From Adiantum capillus-veneris (Eukaryota; Streptophyta; Polypodiopsida; Polypodiales; Pteridaceae), in the NCBI GenBank assembly GCA_014529385.2, contig CM043964.1:134390420-134454419 (forward strand): a stretch of DNA of 64,000 bases, read 5' to 3'. Shown here in pieces: positions 43,101 to 52,545 of the stretch (its first letter is position 1; each line of letters begins with the position of its first letter). Made by a program: the position numbers and the translations under genes. Below the pieces are notes generated by a model that saw only the letters and a list, made by a program, of their open reading frames with translations, had not been told where the DNA came from and ran no database searches.

Positions 43101-45519
43101 TTAAGGGTTTAAAATCCACACAAATTCTCCACTTCCCATCCTTCTTTGGACTGACTACAACTGGACTCACCCATTCTGTGGTCTCCACTGGAACTATGAA
43201 CCCTGCCTTCAATAACTTGTCCACCTCTACCCGCAAGGATTCCATTTGCTCTTGACCCATCCTTCTTAGCCTTTGCCGCACTGGCTTAGCACCTTCTTTC
43301 AGCTCTATATGCATCTCTTCACCCTTGAACCCTCTGATCTCTTCATATGAAGTAATGAACAAATCAGGAAAACTAGCCAGCATATGCAAAAATATATCCT
43401 TCTCCATAGCTGAGAGGTCTCCACTAATCATTTGCGTCATTAATTCCTGCTTCTTTGACAACTCAACCTTGGTTTGCATCAGCCCTTCAATCACTTCATA
43501 AGGCCCTTCACTTTCATCTTCAACCTCATTCGCAAATGCAACTAAACCAATCTCCTGGATTTCTTTGTCCATCAAAAGAAATGCAACATCAGCATCCTCA
43601 TCACTGCTGATAGTGCTATCACTGTCCTCATCTGTCACCGTGGAAGAGTCTTCATCACTAGACTCATCCTCATCTTCATAAAGCTCCTCTAATCGTTTCC
43701 TTGTGTCCATATTATAAAGCTTCTTGGTACCTATCTTTCCATAGAGGCTAATCGTACCATGTCGCCAATCTTGAACAGCTCCCACTGCACGTAACCATGG
43801 TCTTCCCAATATAATAGGATATGCTCCCAACCCTGCTGGCATCACATGAAAATCAACCACTGCCTTTGCATCATATGCCTCCACTTCTAAGCTCTTTACA
43901 ACACCTAAGCATTTTACTTTTTGATGGTTTGCCAATCTGATCCGAAACCCTGACACCCCAGCCACTGTGAGACCCATCTTCTCAACGCATGAGTGTGTTA
44001 TGACGCATATTTGGGCTCCACCATCCACATAACCTTGTCCCAAATTTTTTCTTTTATGCCACACATCTACTATTGGACAAATGTCTGGTAGCTCGTCCAT
44101 TGCCAACACCTTCACTGAACCTCTCTCTGGCTCTTTCTCCATTGGGTTAACCATCCTCTTCCACTGTCGCTTTAGCTTAGGCACCATCTCTATAAGCTGC
44201 CCAAAAGTAACATCTGCCTTCCTGCTCGTCAGATCCTCCCTCAAGTCATAGCTTAATTGCCCATCCCCTAGTGGAAAATCTGAAACATGAAACTTTCGAC
44301 GAGCTCTCCTTTTCCTCTTGGCCTTGACATCCTCGCCTTCATGGCTCTTTCCTTTCTTCTTACTAGGACCTGGGGCACTTCTTCCTTCCTTATCCTCTGT
44401 GGTCCTCTTCCCAATAGGCATCACTAATGTATCCTCTAGCTTTGATGCCTTCTCCAAGGTGACTACACTTAGCACTTTTGTCTTTCCCTTTTCCTCCTGG
44501 GTCAGTCCACTGGTTCCTTCGTCTCCCTTAATTTCGATGCCATAATCATTTGACCTAGTTAGCACCTGTCTTGGCAATGGATACATGTCTCCCCCCATCC
44601 TTGGTGGTTTATCACATTGCGGGCTGATGTGACCCAAATCTCCACAATTATAACATGTGGGCGTCTGCCTCCAAAACCTACCATTGCTTTGTCCAACACC
44701 ATTCCTAGGCCTTTCTTCACCTCCTTGCTGATTTGCAAACCTCCCTCGACCTCGATTATTTCCCACTTGACCTAGCATGTTTAGGCTGAGATTCTTCATC
44801 AAATCTACCATTTGCCTCATGTCTTGCCTTAGCCCATCATCTTGCACTGCTGTAGTGACCACTGCTGGCATAACCTGAGTAGTAACAGGAACTACCGGTT
44901 CATGATGAACCCCTGACATGCGCCCTTGTAAAGACTCTATAGGCTGAAATTCAGACCTCATTGGCAAAGACTCCACCCCTAACTGGCTCATTTTCCTCAG
45001 CTTCCACTCTTTGTTCCTTGCTACCTCTAGTGCATCCTCATATGTCCTAGGCTTCTTTAGCTCCACTCTCCAACGTATATTCTCCCAAAGACCAGCCAAG
45101 AACCTGTCCTTCTTCATCATGTCAGGCGGGGGTACCTGTGGTGCTAAAGCCTTGCACATTCGCTCCCATGACAATGAAAACTTACGTATGTACGCATCTA
45201 CTGGCTCACCTTCCTTTTGCACCAAAGCCTGTACTTCTTGCCACACCTTGTCAGGATCTTCTATCTTCACAAACTCCACTTCCAACCCATGTCGTAGATT
45301 GTCCCAACTCAATCTTATAGGTGGATCTGCTGCACGCAACTCCTCTTCAAATGCCTTGGACCAAACTCGTGCATCACTCTTCAAACAAATTTGGAGAAGG
45401 CGTAACATTTGCGTAGGGTCATGAATCTGGTTGCTAATGCAGGCAACCTCCATCTTTTCCAAAAATTCTTCCACATCTTCATCACTTCTTCCATGAAACT
45501 CCGGATAAGAGAAAGCCAT
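40168..45519 (-). CDS. gag-pol: nested element gag-pol polyprotein, intact
   Basis: About 1783 residues from ATG 45519 (MAFSYPEFHGRSDEDVEEFL). The open frame extends 25 codons further upstream but without an ATG. Gag capsid-like region, then knuckle CYNCGDLGHISPQC. Protease has VDGGAQICVITHS and YPIILGRPWLR. RT has WVSPVVVSPKKDGKWRICVDF, LPFGLSNGPSFYQ and FMDDFCVYS. The first RNase H is eroded (NPSVGDDAIGAMLLQ; FLMSYAFLPQL where D is usual). The second RNase H has FFDGSYRKSHD, NNEAEYATLEAGL and IKGDALLVVKQV. Integrase has H2C2 (NHEGACGGH...CNRCQTFG) and the D, D, E triad (WGIDAIGP, LSDKGPGF, GLNERFNGE). All key integrase residues are present, so this may be a competent copy. Confidence 0.95.
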   Translation of the reverse strand: MAFSYPEFHGRSDEDVEEFLEKMEVACISNQIHDPTQMLRLLQICLKSDARVWSKAFEEELRAADPPIRLSWDNLRHGLEVEFVKIEDPDKVWQEVQALVQKEGEPVDAYIRKFSLSWERMCKALAPQVPPPDMMKKDRFLAGLWENIRWRVELKKPRTYEDALEVARNKEWKLRKMSQLGVESLPMRSEFQPIESLQGRMSGVHHEPVVPVTTQVMPAVVTTAVQDDGLRQDMRQMVDLMKNLSLNMLGQVGNNRGRGRFANQQGGEERPRNGVGQSNGRFWRQTPTCYNCGDLGHISPQCDKPPRMGGDMYPLPRQVLTRSNDYGIEIKGDEGTSGLTQEEKGKTKVLSVVTLEKASKLEDTLVMPIGKRTTEDKEGRSAPGPSKKKGKSHEGEDVKAKRKRRARRKFHVSDFPLGDGQLSYDLREDLTSRKADVTFGQLIEMVPKLKRQWKRMVNPMEKEPERGSVKVLAMDELPDICPIVDVWHKRKNLGQGYVDGGAQICVITHSCVEKMGLTVAGVSGFRIRLANHQKVKCLGVVKSLEVEAYDAKAVVDFHVMPAGLGAYPIILGRPWLRAVGAVQDWRHGTISLYGKIGTKKLYNMDTRKRLEELYEDEDESSDEDSSTVTDEDSDSTISSDEDADVAFLLMDKEIQEIGLVAFANEVEDESEGPYEVIEGLMQTKVELSKKQELMTQMISGDLSAMEKDIFLHMLASFPDLFITSYEEIRGFKGEEMHIELKEGAKPVRQRLRRMGQEQMESLRVEVDKLLKAGFIVPVETTEWVSPVVVSPKKDGKWRICVDFKPLNAATKKNPYPLPFIDQLLDSVAGYERYSVCDGFSSYFQLKIALKDRTKTTFITPWGCYCYTVLPFGLSNGPSFYQERANWVLEPFIGSCVKDFMDDFCVYSSRADHHEKLQMVLARYDECGGQLNPKKCHLAQPRVKLLGHMVSENGIEADPDKVKSIILLPSPMSTKQLATFIHKVKYMARFIPLSSQLLYPLQQVAKHDPLQWDDKCEEVFQEVKEVLGGLSAMQAPDWEKVFYVNPSVGDDAIGAMLLQKGKGSHYMRPVYCASRVKLVAERKLSEVELVMASVIFACRRFRHYLLPRPFVFLMSYAFLPQLINGTNMSNVVKKWVIELQEFEFSFLVEDSTRATLADLLTYKENPPIVKEEVVRKVVEEVPQISNAHVLFFDGSYRKSHDAASGGIALYDPEGKLVCKRGFKLDAHSNNEAEYATLEAGLHICLKHGVRRLSIKGDALLVVKQVLGVWKSKNTSLKEMCFRIKGLLKKFEAWSIRHIERALNGEAHEAAQGMIGELFVLRTNLPLYHGRESLAQEEEFLLTGIIPKEIQKSKKYGFVRRAYRYKLIGDVLYMKGADLMLRRVPWREELYRVLEENHEGACGGHFALKITLHKILQEGYVWPSLHKDVHHWCRSCNRCQTFGKRVLEPELRKTIMAFDVFEKWGIDAIGPLPITSRGKSYILTAVDYLSRWAEAMAVKQITAKDVAKFVYDEICCKFGVPLELLSDKGPGFRAKLLDFLCTKMKIRHQHTTPYYPQCNGLNERFNGELVQILSKVTEHQGKNWDLELPSALWAYRTSVKTGTGFTPFHLVYGKEALLPMEVELPAVKMLEKLLGSPSDAFEERLLQLQEVQLDRMSALEHYGQMQDKALAKINEKVKSKGIKKHDLVLRYNSKLDNTFQKKFQIKWEGPFKVVECFPNGTYQLANLDGVLHKSKVNGLRLKLYHARLMMVEQDELSVDQAVLVRDEETCDAASLISLFAAADHE

Positions 45520-46565
45520 GGCTACCCAAATTATGATGCTTTGAGAACCCCTTCGAACACACGTGCAAGAACCCAAAACTTTTGACTGACTCAATCCCAG
45601 AAACTTCAGTGGAGCTCAACTTTAGATAAGGACAAACACATGCACATCAAATGAGTTTTCATAGTTAATCATCGGAATGACAACAGGCAAAGGACATTCC
45701 AAGATCTCTCTCAATCTTCTTGGCCCAAACATAAAGACTATGCGCTGTTGGAAAAAGATCTTCCTGGACACATGAACATTAATCTGAATTCTTTAAGTTA
45801 AATGAAAAGGAGTGAACTGAGGGCCATTTTGATCATCCATTAAAGCCAACCATGAAGCTCCCAAGAAGACACACCTGACTCAACCTCTGATTTTGCCAAA
45901 ATTTCAGCAGCATAACAGCATAAATGGCTCAAAATACCAAAAAACCAGCCATCATAACTTGGGAAAATTTCAACAGAGTTTCCCCAGAAGTAGAGCAGTA
46001 GGAACCCAAAATATAGACTGTCTATGTATGCATAAACTGTCAACAATAGAACCCGAGCATCAAGTAGGACTCACTAGTACATAGCCTATGGCGAGGTCAC
46101 AAAAAGGGTGCTCCAGCTACCTGTATCACCGAAAGGATCTCTACATTTGAGAATCCCCCAGCTCAATAAAAACCTCACGCTATCGACCCTCACACGAAGG
46201 CTAATGCAAATCGCGTATAGTCAAGTCTCAGAAATGACTATCTTCCACACCAAGTCTCAGAAATGGCTGGGACTGCCAAATACAACCAAGTATGGCTCCA
46301 CAAATGCGTACAATGGCAGTTTCCACAAGTAACGTACAATCCAGAAGACAATGCGCTCAAATAGGCGCCAAGTGATGCATACCCACAACAACTGCAAGTG
46401 ACATCACTGCTAGTATATCACTGTACTCCAGATACCTGTACCTGTGTGAATCACCTGTACCTGTACCTGTCCCTGTAACCTGCAACCTGCAACCTGTAAT
46501 CCCGAAGCTCGAAGCTCGAAGCAAAAGGTACTCGAAGAAGATCCTCAGTGGGGGCACCAAAAGAA
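45520..46565 (-). other. nested element 5' leader with PBS
   Basis: About 1.05 kb between 5' LTR and gag ATG. Minus strand at 46559-46541 reads TGGTGCCCCCACTGAGGAT, the PBS position; I cannot match it confidently to one tRNA. Short tandem words 'ctgtacctgtac', 'cctgcaacctgcaacctg' and 'gaagctcgaagctcgaag' lie at 46436-46520. Confidence 0.75.
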
Positions 46566-47708
46566 TGTGAACGGGATGAAAACACACACAACGCCTCTAT
46601 AATGACCCGACACACACTCTTGGGAAGATACACACACACACTATGGGGAACCACTCGGCTTACACAACACACTTGGCCGAGACAGGGAACACACCTCTGG
46701 AGTGAGAGGAGAGAGACTATCCACTTGCCCACTCCACACAGACACACACACACACACACACACCCAAAAAACTCAGCTCAAAAGAGGAGAATTTCTGATG
46801 TTTAGATACAAATGAGCTTGGGCCAACACCAATGGGGCAAACAGCTCACACAATATGGGTAAAAGATACCAGATACAATCACAAACTAGAGCAGAAACTT
46901 CGCTCATAGGAGAAACTTACACAGAAAAACAGCAGGAAAAGAGTGAGGAATTTGGCAAAATGGACAGCGCCATCGCGTCCGGAACGGCCCAAAACCCCAG
47001 TCTACAATGTCAAAGTGCTCAAATCCGACCTCGGATGAGCAGTTTACGGCCAAAACAGGCTCCAAAAACACCAAAAACACACCTGCGGCTGTTCCTCCTC
47101 TCTTCTCCACGTTTTTTCTGGTCTTCTCTCTTGTTTTTCAGTTTCCACACTTAGCTTTATTACTTGGGCACCCTTGGCCTTTTAGATGACCTCAAACGGA
47201 CCCCGAACAGGCCAAAAACTGACCTCGCATTGCATAGTTGTCACCTTTTTGCATCATCCGCACACCTGGCACTCAGCTTTTTTCCAATAATGCATCTCGC
47301 CACCACGTGAAGTGGCCCCAAAAAGTGGTCCTAATGATGACCTTTCTGCGTAACTCTCACAAGAAAACACCCACGTTGTGTCCATCCTCATCTACGTGCA
47401 AATATTGACCTCGTTCGCCCTCCTGACGCCACTAGATGCCATCTGACACACCTGCTGACCTCATGTCGTCGGCCCGCGGATAGATTCCTCAAGAAGTTTT
47501 ACGCGCTACCAACTCCTCCTTATTGTAGAAAAAACATACTGGTACTGGTGATAGTGAAAATCGATGCACTATGTACATGCTGTCCTACCTATACACATGT
47601 GGGCCCCACGTAACCACCTGGCTAAGGAAAATGGACAATCCTTTATTTGATGCACCATGCATGTATATGTACATATGTGCAATCCCTTGCTCCAAAAAAC
47701 TCCTGACA
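46566..47708 (-). repeat. nested element 5' LTR
   Basis: The same 1143-bp length as the left copy, running TGTGAACGGG...CTCCTGACA in plus view. The differences seen are mostly transitions (for example 47382, 47394, 47428). Confidence 0.95.
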
Positions 47709-50164
47709 GCGTTAATTCTAATGATTTTCGTATGTGGGCAAACATTCATCAGATGGTCACCTCCACACTTGTAACAGGGTCCTAGTGCTGGTCTTGGTCC
47801 CACTTGATTCGTCCTTTGTGGATAGGATGGTCTTTGTCCTGTTAACCCTCCATGAGCTATGAACATCAATGTTCTTGCGTCCAAATTGTATCTCTCTTCA
47901 TCAGAAGCACTTATAACTGTTGGTGTTCCAACATTCCCAATCAAGCCCCATGGTTCTGGTTGTTTGGGTTCTTCTGGTGGGTAATACACAGTTGGAGACA
48001 TGTGTGCACTAGATTCTTCATAATAGGCTTGAACAGGCACTAAGGCTTGTTCTTCCTGATTCTCTAAGGTTGGTGGATATCTAATGCCCACTGGTCTTGC
48101 TCTTGGTAAAGGTGGTTGTTGTCCCAATACCGGTTGCGGTCTTTCTATCCCCATAGGTCCTGGTACATTTCCCGTTGGGTATCGAGGTACTGGATGTACC
48201 TGAGGTGGTGCTAATTGAGCAGGAGGTGCATACTGACGCTCCCTTACATACCCTTTGTTGTAATAGCACTCCTCTGTTGGATGGTTTGTCCATTTTTGTT
48301 CCATCGCACACCATTTCAGTGGTTTTGGCAATGGTTTTTGGTATGGTGCCATCCTTTTTAGAGCCTCTTCTATCATTTGCTCTACATTTGGCATGGTTGT
48401 TGTTTGAACATTCTTTTTAGTGGTAGTCTCGCTCGCTACGGAGGAAGAGCTACTGGATGCAAAATCTGTATCCGCTGACACCTCTCCATAAACTGTACAG
48501 TTATCCACTAAGTACAATGCTTCTCTCGTTACTTGCTCGAAACTTGTACAAGCTTTTAAGTGCAAGTCCTTCTTGAGAGTGTCGTTTCTCAATCCTTCAA
48601 TAAAGAGAACAGATAGTCTGTCATATTGTGGTCGTTCACGTACTGGAAATCTCTCAATGTATTGTTTGAAGCGAAGTGAAGCTTCCTTTACTTTTTCGTG
48701 TTCTCTCTGTTTAAAAGCATATATTTGTGAGACCGTATTGTGCTTAATCCCTCGTTTTGAGAATTCCTCAGCAAACTCTCTTAGCAAATGGTCAATGTCA
48801 TGGAATCCCCCTCTGTTCAGTGGTTGAAACCATGTCAATGCCGTACCTTCTAGAGTAAGACCAAATCCCTCGTATTGTGTATGGAAATCTGTTATCCGCT
48901 CAGCTCTTAAGACTTGCTTAAAGAGTGACACATGTGCATTCGGATCTCCTGAACCACCATACTTCTTTGGCATACACTTGGCTACTTGAGATGGTCTCAT
49001 ACGTCTATGGTCGGCTACCAATCTCATTGCTCCTGTGTCCCAGCTAAAGCTTTCTCTAGCATCATGGACTTCATGGGTTACCCTTGTCGGTTCCCCAACC
49101 CTGAATCTACTACTAGGAGGTAAATGTGATGGTTCTGCTTTGAACCTTGGACCTGGAGTGGTATATGTGGGGATTGGAACTGCACTACCTCGATTCGTAT
49201 CCATTGACTCCCTGGAATGTAATGATCCCATTGGTCCGGGCTTCGAGTACTGAGGTTGACTGAAAGAGTCAGCAACCTGAGTTCTTTGTCCTCCTGTTGT
49301 CATTGAGTTTTGCACTCCATTTGTTGGTGCTGGTCTTTGTGAGCTAGAAGTAACATAATACTGATGTAGTGGTCCCCCAAAGTATGTATATCCTTCTAAT
49401 TCTTTCTTGCCCATTGTTGAGTATTGCCTCCCATACTTGTCGTAAGCGGCAATTTTCACTTCCGATCCCTCTGTGTAGGTAAAGACATAAAGTCTTTTTT
49501 TGTCTGTCAACTCTCCGGTGTAGGGTTCTTCACATCTATAATAGAGATCTTGCTCCCCATTATTATATTTGTATAGCCCCACATAGATGTTATCAGTGTT
49601 GATCCTTGTAGTTTCATTGTCTCTTCGTAACCTCGCATCAGGGAAGTTCATTATTGGTGCTTTCTCTTCGAGTTCTTCATCTACTTTGGCCTTGGTGCCC
49701 ATCAATCCCCACTTGTCCACAATGTTAGGGTTTATGACTACCAAGTACATGGTACCCTCGTCATCTAGATATCTATCTCTGCTATAGCTCACAGGCACTA
49801 AGTCCTTGAACTCACTAGGTCTATCGTCTATCTTTACACAATAGCGGTCCATTCCATCTTTGTAGATCTTGGCACCTTGCTCATTGTCGTACTGGTATTT
49901 TATGAACAATAGCTTCATTGTGGCGGAAGGGTTTGATGATCCTGCTGCCATATTTTCTCTGTTGTTCACGTTCAAATGTTCCAAGTGTTCGGTGAAAATT
50001 TCGTAAGATCTCTCGGAAGAAGTATCAGAAACACTTCCTTCAAAGATCGGCTCTAATGGTTGCACCCAACTTTGGTTTACACTTCCCTCGGTTGATATGA
50101 CACTTGCTTGTCCCCCTTGTTTTGGTTGGTTATTCTGGAGATTCCTGCCCGATCTCAAATTCAT
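47709..50164 (-). CDS. gag: giant element gag, N-terminal part
   Basis: It starts at ATG 50164 (MNLRSGRNLQNNQ). Residues 1 to about 370 are an unusual N-terminal extension without a known domain (MKLLFIKYQYDNEQGAKIY, YTYFGGPLHQYYV). The retrotransposon gag core follows: MPKKYGGSGDPNAHVSLFK, LEGTALTWFQPLN, AEEFSKRGIKHN and LRFKQYIERFP. Then come a WCAMEQKWTNHPTEEC Cys/His motif, a Pro-rich linker and the first knuckle CYKCGGDHLMNVC (CX2CX3HX4C). The nested LTR begins within the codon after RINA. The leader upstream holds palindrome array A. Confidence 0.88.
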
Positions 50165-50332
50165 CAATTCCCCTAAAGGACTTTAACTTTTCCGTCTCGG
50201 CAATTTGTTTTCCCCAAGGTTTTGTGGTCAGAATTGATCCAAACTGATTGATACTTGGTCAACTGTTTAATCTTGTCAGTTGGACAACTTCTGTTCCATC
50301 AAGTGAGAATTTTGTTGCAGTTATGCTGAAAA

Positions 50333-51052
50333 AGACATTATACGCGTATGTTGTCTTTTTTCACAGATTTAGACTATTTTGGTTATGCTCACTCTCAGTA
50401 GCCCCCTTATGCTCTGTCCACTCACAAAATTCAGTTTGAACTCTGTTTGAGCAAGTTATGGCTAATTTAGGCTTTTCTTGGCAATTTTCCGCTTTTGACT
50501 TGTTTTTGGGTCAATTGTGATCCAAATGGGATGAAACTTGAAATATAACCTCTAGACAGCTATTACAATGGATCTGTGTTGGCAAAGTATCAAAATATGT
50601 CCAAAATTAGGTCAAAGACATCATACGCGTATGATGTCTTTTTCATCAATTTGGGTCAAGACTTGATATTTATGCTTTCTACAGTGTTTGTAACAATCTT
50701 GTCAGGTCAGATATCAAAAATAAGCAGTGGATGTGCCAAAAGACATTATACGCGTATGATGTCTTTTGTCCCAGATTTTGACTATTCTTGGTTTTAAGCC
50801 TTCTCCAATTTTTATAATTGAGTTTCAAGTGTTTTTGTCAGGTTTGAATGTAAAAACAAGATCTGAATCCAAAATTTCCTATTCTTTGCGTTTCTTGGGC
50901 TCCGACTTGTCTTTTTGGGTTTCTTTGAGTGTTAATGCTCTTGTTTGAAGTTGAAATTAGGGTATAACCCCCCTTTTGAACACTCTGGTAAAGTCAAAAT
51001 TTCTGTTTTGGTCTCTGTTGGGTCATTTAGACATCATACGCGTATGATGTCT
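50333..51052 (-). repeat. palindrome array A (four 24-bp palindromes) in the 5' leader
   Basis: Copies of the same palindrome (half-site AGACATCATACG plus reverse complement) lie at 50333-50356, 50616-50639, 50741-50764 and 51029-51052. Spacing is 283, 125 and 288 bp. Copies 2 and 4 are perfect; copy 3 has one change (CATT) and copy 1 has two. The nearest copy is 169 bp from the gag ATG. Elsewhere in the leader only isolated words are shared with array B, such as 'tgatccaaat(t/g)ggat(a/g)aaactt' (near 29400 and 50518) and 'tttttcatcaattt'. Confidence 0.95.
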
Positions 51053-51570
51053 AAAGTTGCAGATTTCCAGTTTTTTGGCACAGAATCCTTCCCAAAGCTT
51101 TCTCAAGTGCTCAGCAACTCCCAGATACACAGAAAATTTCTCTGACTTTTGTTTATTGCAAGTTTCACTACTAACTCGACGGTTTAGTGATCTAACATGC
51201 AATCAACCATATCAAGCAAATACTCCAATGATTACTAGCTCCAGATCAGGATCAAATGAAGTCCTACCTAAGCTATTCCTAATCATAAAATGGGTTTGGT
51301 AATTGTGATTTTAAAGAGATCCACTGCCACTCACGGACTAGCAAATTCTTCTTCTATCAACAACTACTCAACACCAACAAAACAACAAACAAATCTAAGC
51401 TAAACTAAAAATACTGTCAACACGGAAGACCCAGGAATACCCCACTTCCTAGTATCTCTCGAGATCTTTGGAGTCCACCACTCCTAGATCTTTTCTAACT
51501 AAAGTATACAAAGTAGTTTATACGACTCACCTCGTAGGATTAGTCTAAGGTCACCTACTTAGGGCTCTCG
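51053..51570 (-). other. giant element leader between PBS and palindrome array A
   Basis: About 520 bp without an ORF. No motif beyond the PBS at its LTR-proximal end was recognised. Confidence 0.5.
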
Positions 51571-51588
51571 TCCCTGGCAGCGGCGCCA
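51571..51588 (-). other. giant element primer-binding site, tRNA-Asp type
   Basis: Minus strand TGGCGCCGCTGCCAGGGA lies 2 nt from the 5' LTR and matches the plant tRNA-Asp 3' end (TGGCGCCGTTGCCGGGGA) at 16 of 18 positions. Athila elements commonly use this primer. Confidence 0.9.
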
Positions 51589-51590
51589 AA

Positions 51591-52215
51591 TGTTAAGGCG
51601 GTTACGCCGCTAGCGGAAGCTAAATAGCGAGAACTCAACCAACAACAGAATTTGTCAGATGAGGACGGATCTTGACCCGCAGGCGCATGGAAACAACTAG
51701 GTGGGTGTCAAATCACCTACTCGACCTTCTAATGACAATCACTACTAAGGAAATCAAATCGAAGTTCTAAAATACGCAAGTGACTGAAATCCGTACTACG
51801 AACGAATGCTATACGAAACAGGATCTAGAATCATTGAATCGATCTCAAACTCTAGGGGAAGTCTATACACTAGGTAAGAACAACACCCTAAAGACTTGAA
51901 CTGCAAAATCAACCTATAACCACCCCGTGCGGTAAACACGTATGAAGACAGGCCGAAAAATACAGGCAACCAAAACTTGACCCCGATGGTACTAATGCGT
52001 AGCTCTACTCATTGTGGTTCTATAGATATGCTGCACGCTCTATTCCGACACACGAGTTGGAAGAAAACTCACACCGAAGCTCGTAGGAACTTACCACACA
52101 TAGAAGCCGATAGCGCGCACTCTTGGTATCAGTGCGTAGCTCTCGCCGTTGCTAACACAATGGCGGTGTCGCTTCTCCAATGGCGGCTCCGTAGCTCGCG
52201 TAGCAAGTAGATAAG

Positions 52216-52259
<44 letters not shown>

Positions 52260-52545
52260 ACACAGTCACGGCGCTCAAAAACTCACTTTGATTAATAATC
52301 TGAATCCCTTAGGTTACAAAAACTTTGGTTTATATACCTCAGCCTTGGAGGTGAGAACATCTCTAACTAATTACATCAGCAAGTGAAATTACTTCGGGAT
52401 TACAAGCTAGAAACTCAATTGAGTCCCGTTACTTAATGAATGGCTCAAATCAAAATTAATGTCGGAAAGACATTTATTACAATCAATGGTTACAAAATGA
52501 TGAGTGTGAGCAAAAATGTGGGTGTGATCCTCTGCTGGCTCAACA
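51591..52545 (-). repeat. giant element 5' LTR
   Basis: 955 bp and near-identical to 24757-25723. It contains a (CT)n of about 39 bp at 52218-52256 (about 51 bp in the other copy). It is followed by CTCTA (52546-52550). Confidence 0.96.
52329..52336 (-). promoter_or_regulatory. TATA box of the giant element 5' LTR
   Basis: Minus strand GTATATAAACC in an otherwise GC-moderate stretch; the other LTR has the same box (TATATAAGCC). It would start genomic RNA toward lower coordinates, just before the (GA)n tract. Confidence 0.55.

Larger units (their letters stand above)
38997..47708 (-). mobile_element. nested Tat-like Ty3/gypsy element, young
   Basis: 8712 bp, with two 1143-bp LTRs (38997-40139 and 46566-47708) differing at about 16 positions by eye (about 1.4%). 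Flanks share GCGT (38993-38996 and 47709-47712). It carries a single uninterrupted gag-pol frame. The element lies in the same orientation as its host element and sits between the two gag zinc knuckles. A second, chromosomal/archaeal-type RNase H before integrase marks the Tat lineage. Confidence 0.95.
24757..52545 (-). mobile_element. giant Athila-like Ty3/gypsy retrotransposon
   Basis: LTRs of 967 bp (left, 3') and 955 bp (right, 5') flank 25.9 kb on the minus strand. They are bounded by a perfect CTCTA duplication (24752-24756 and 52546-52550). A tRNA-Asp-type PBS and a G-rich PPT lie at the correct ends. Without the nested element at 38997-47708 and its 4-bp duplication the length is about 19.07 kb, large for an Athila-type element. 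Order in element sense: LTR, PBS, palindrome leader, gag, PR, RT, RNase H, IN, second retropepsin-like region with basic tail, internal PPT, second palindrome array, env-position ORF, PPT, LTR. A single RNase H, a tRNA-Asp PBS and an extra ORF after pol favour Athila over Tat. LTR divergence by eye is about 1.8%. Stops, frameshifts and a changed integrase residue make this copy non-autonomous. Confidence 0.93.

Noticed and set aside
51571-51588. tRNA gene fragment (also 17746-17767, 8816-8829, 56854-56869)
   Set aside because: Only the 3' acceptor-complement is present, directly beside LTR ends: these are primer-binding sites.
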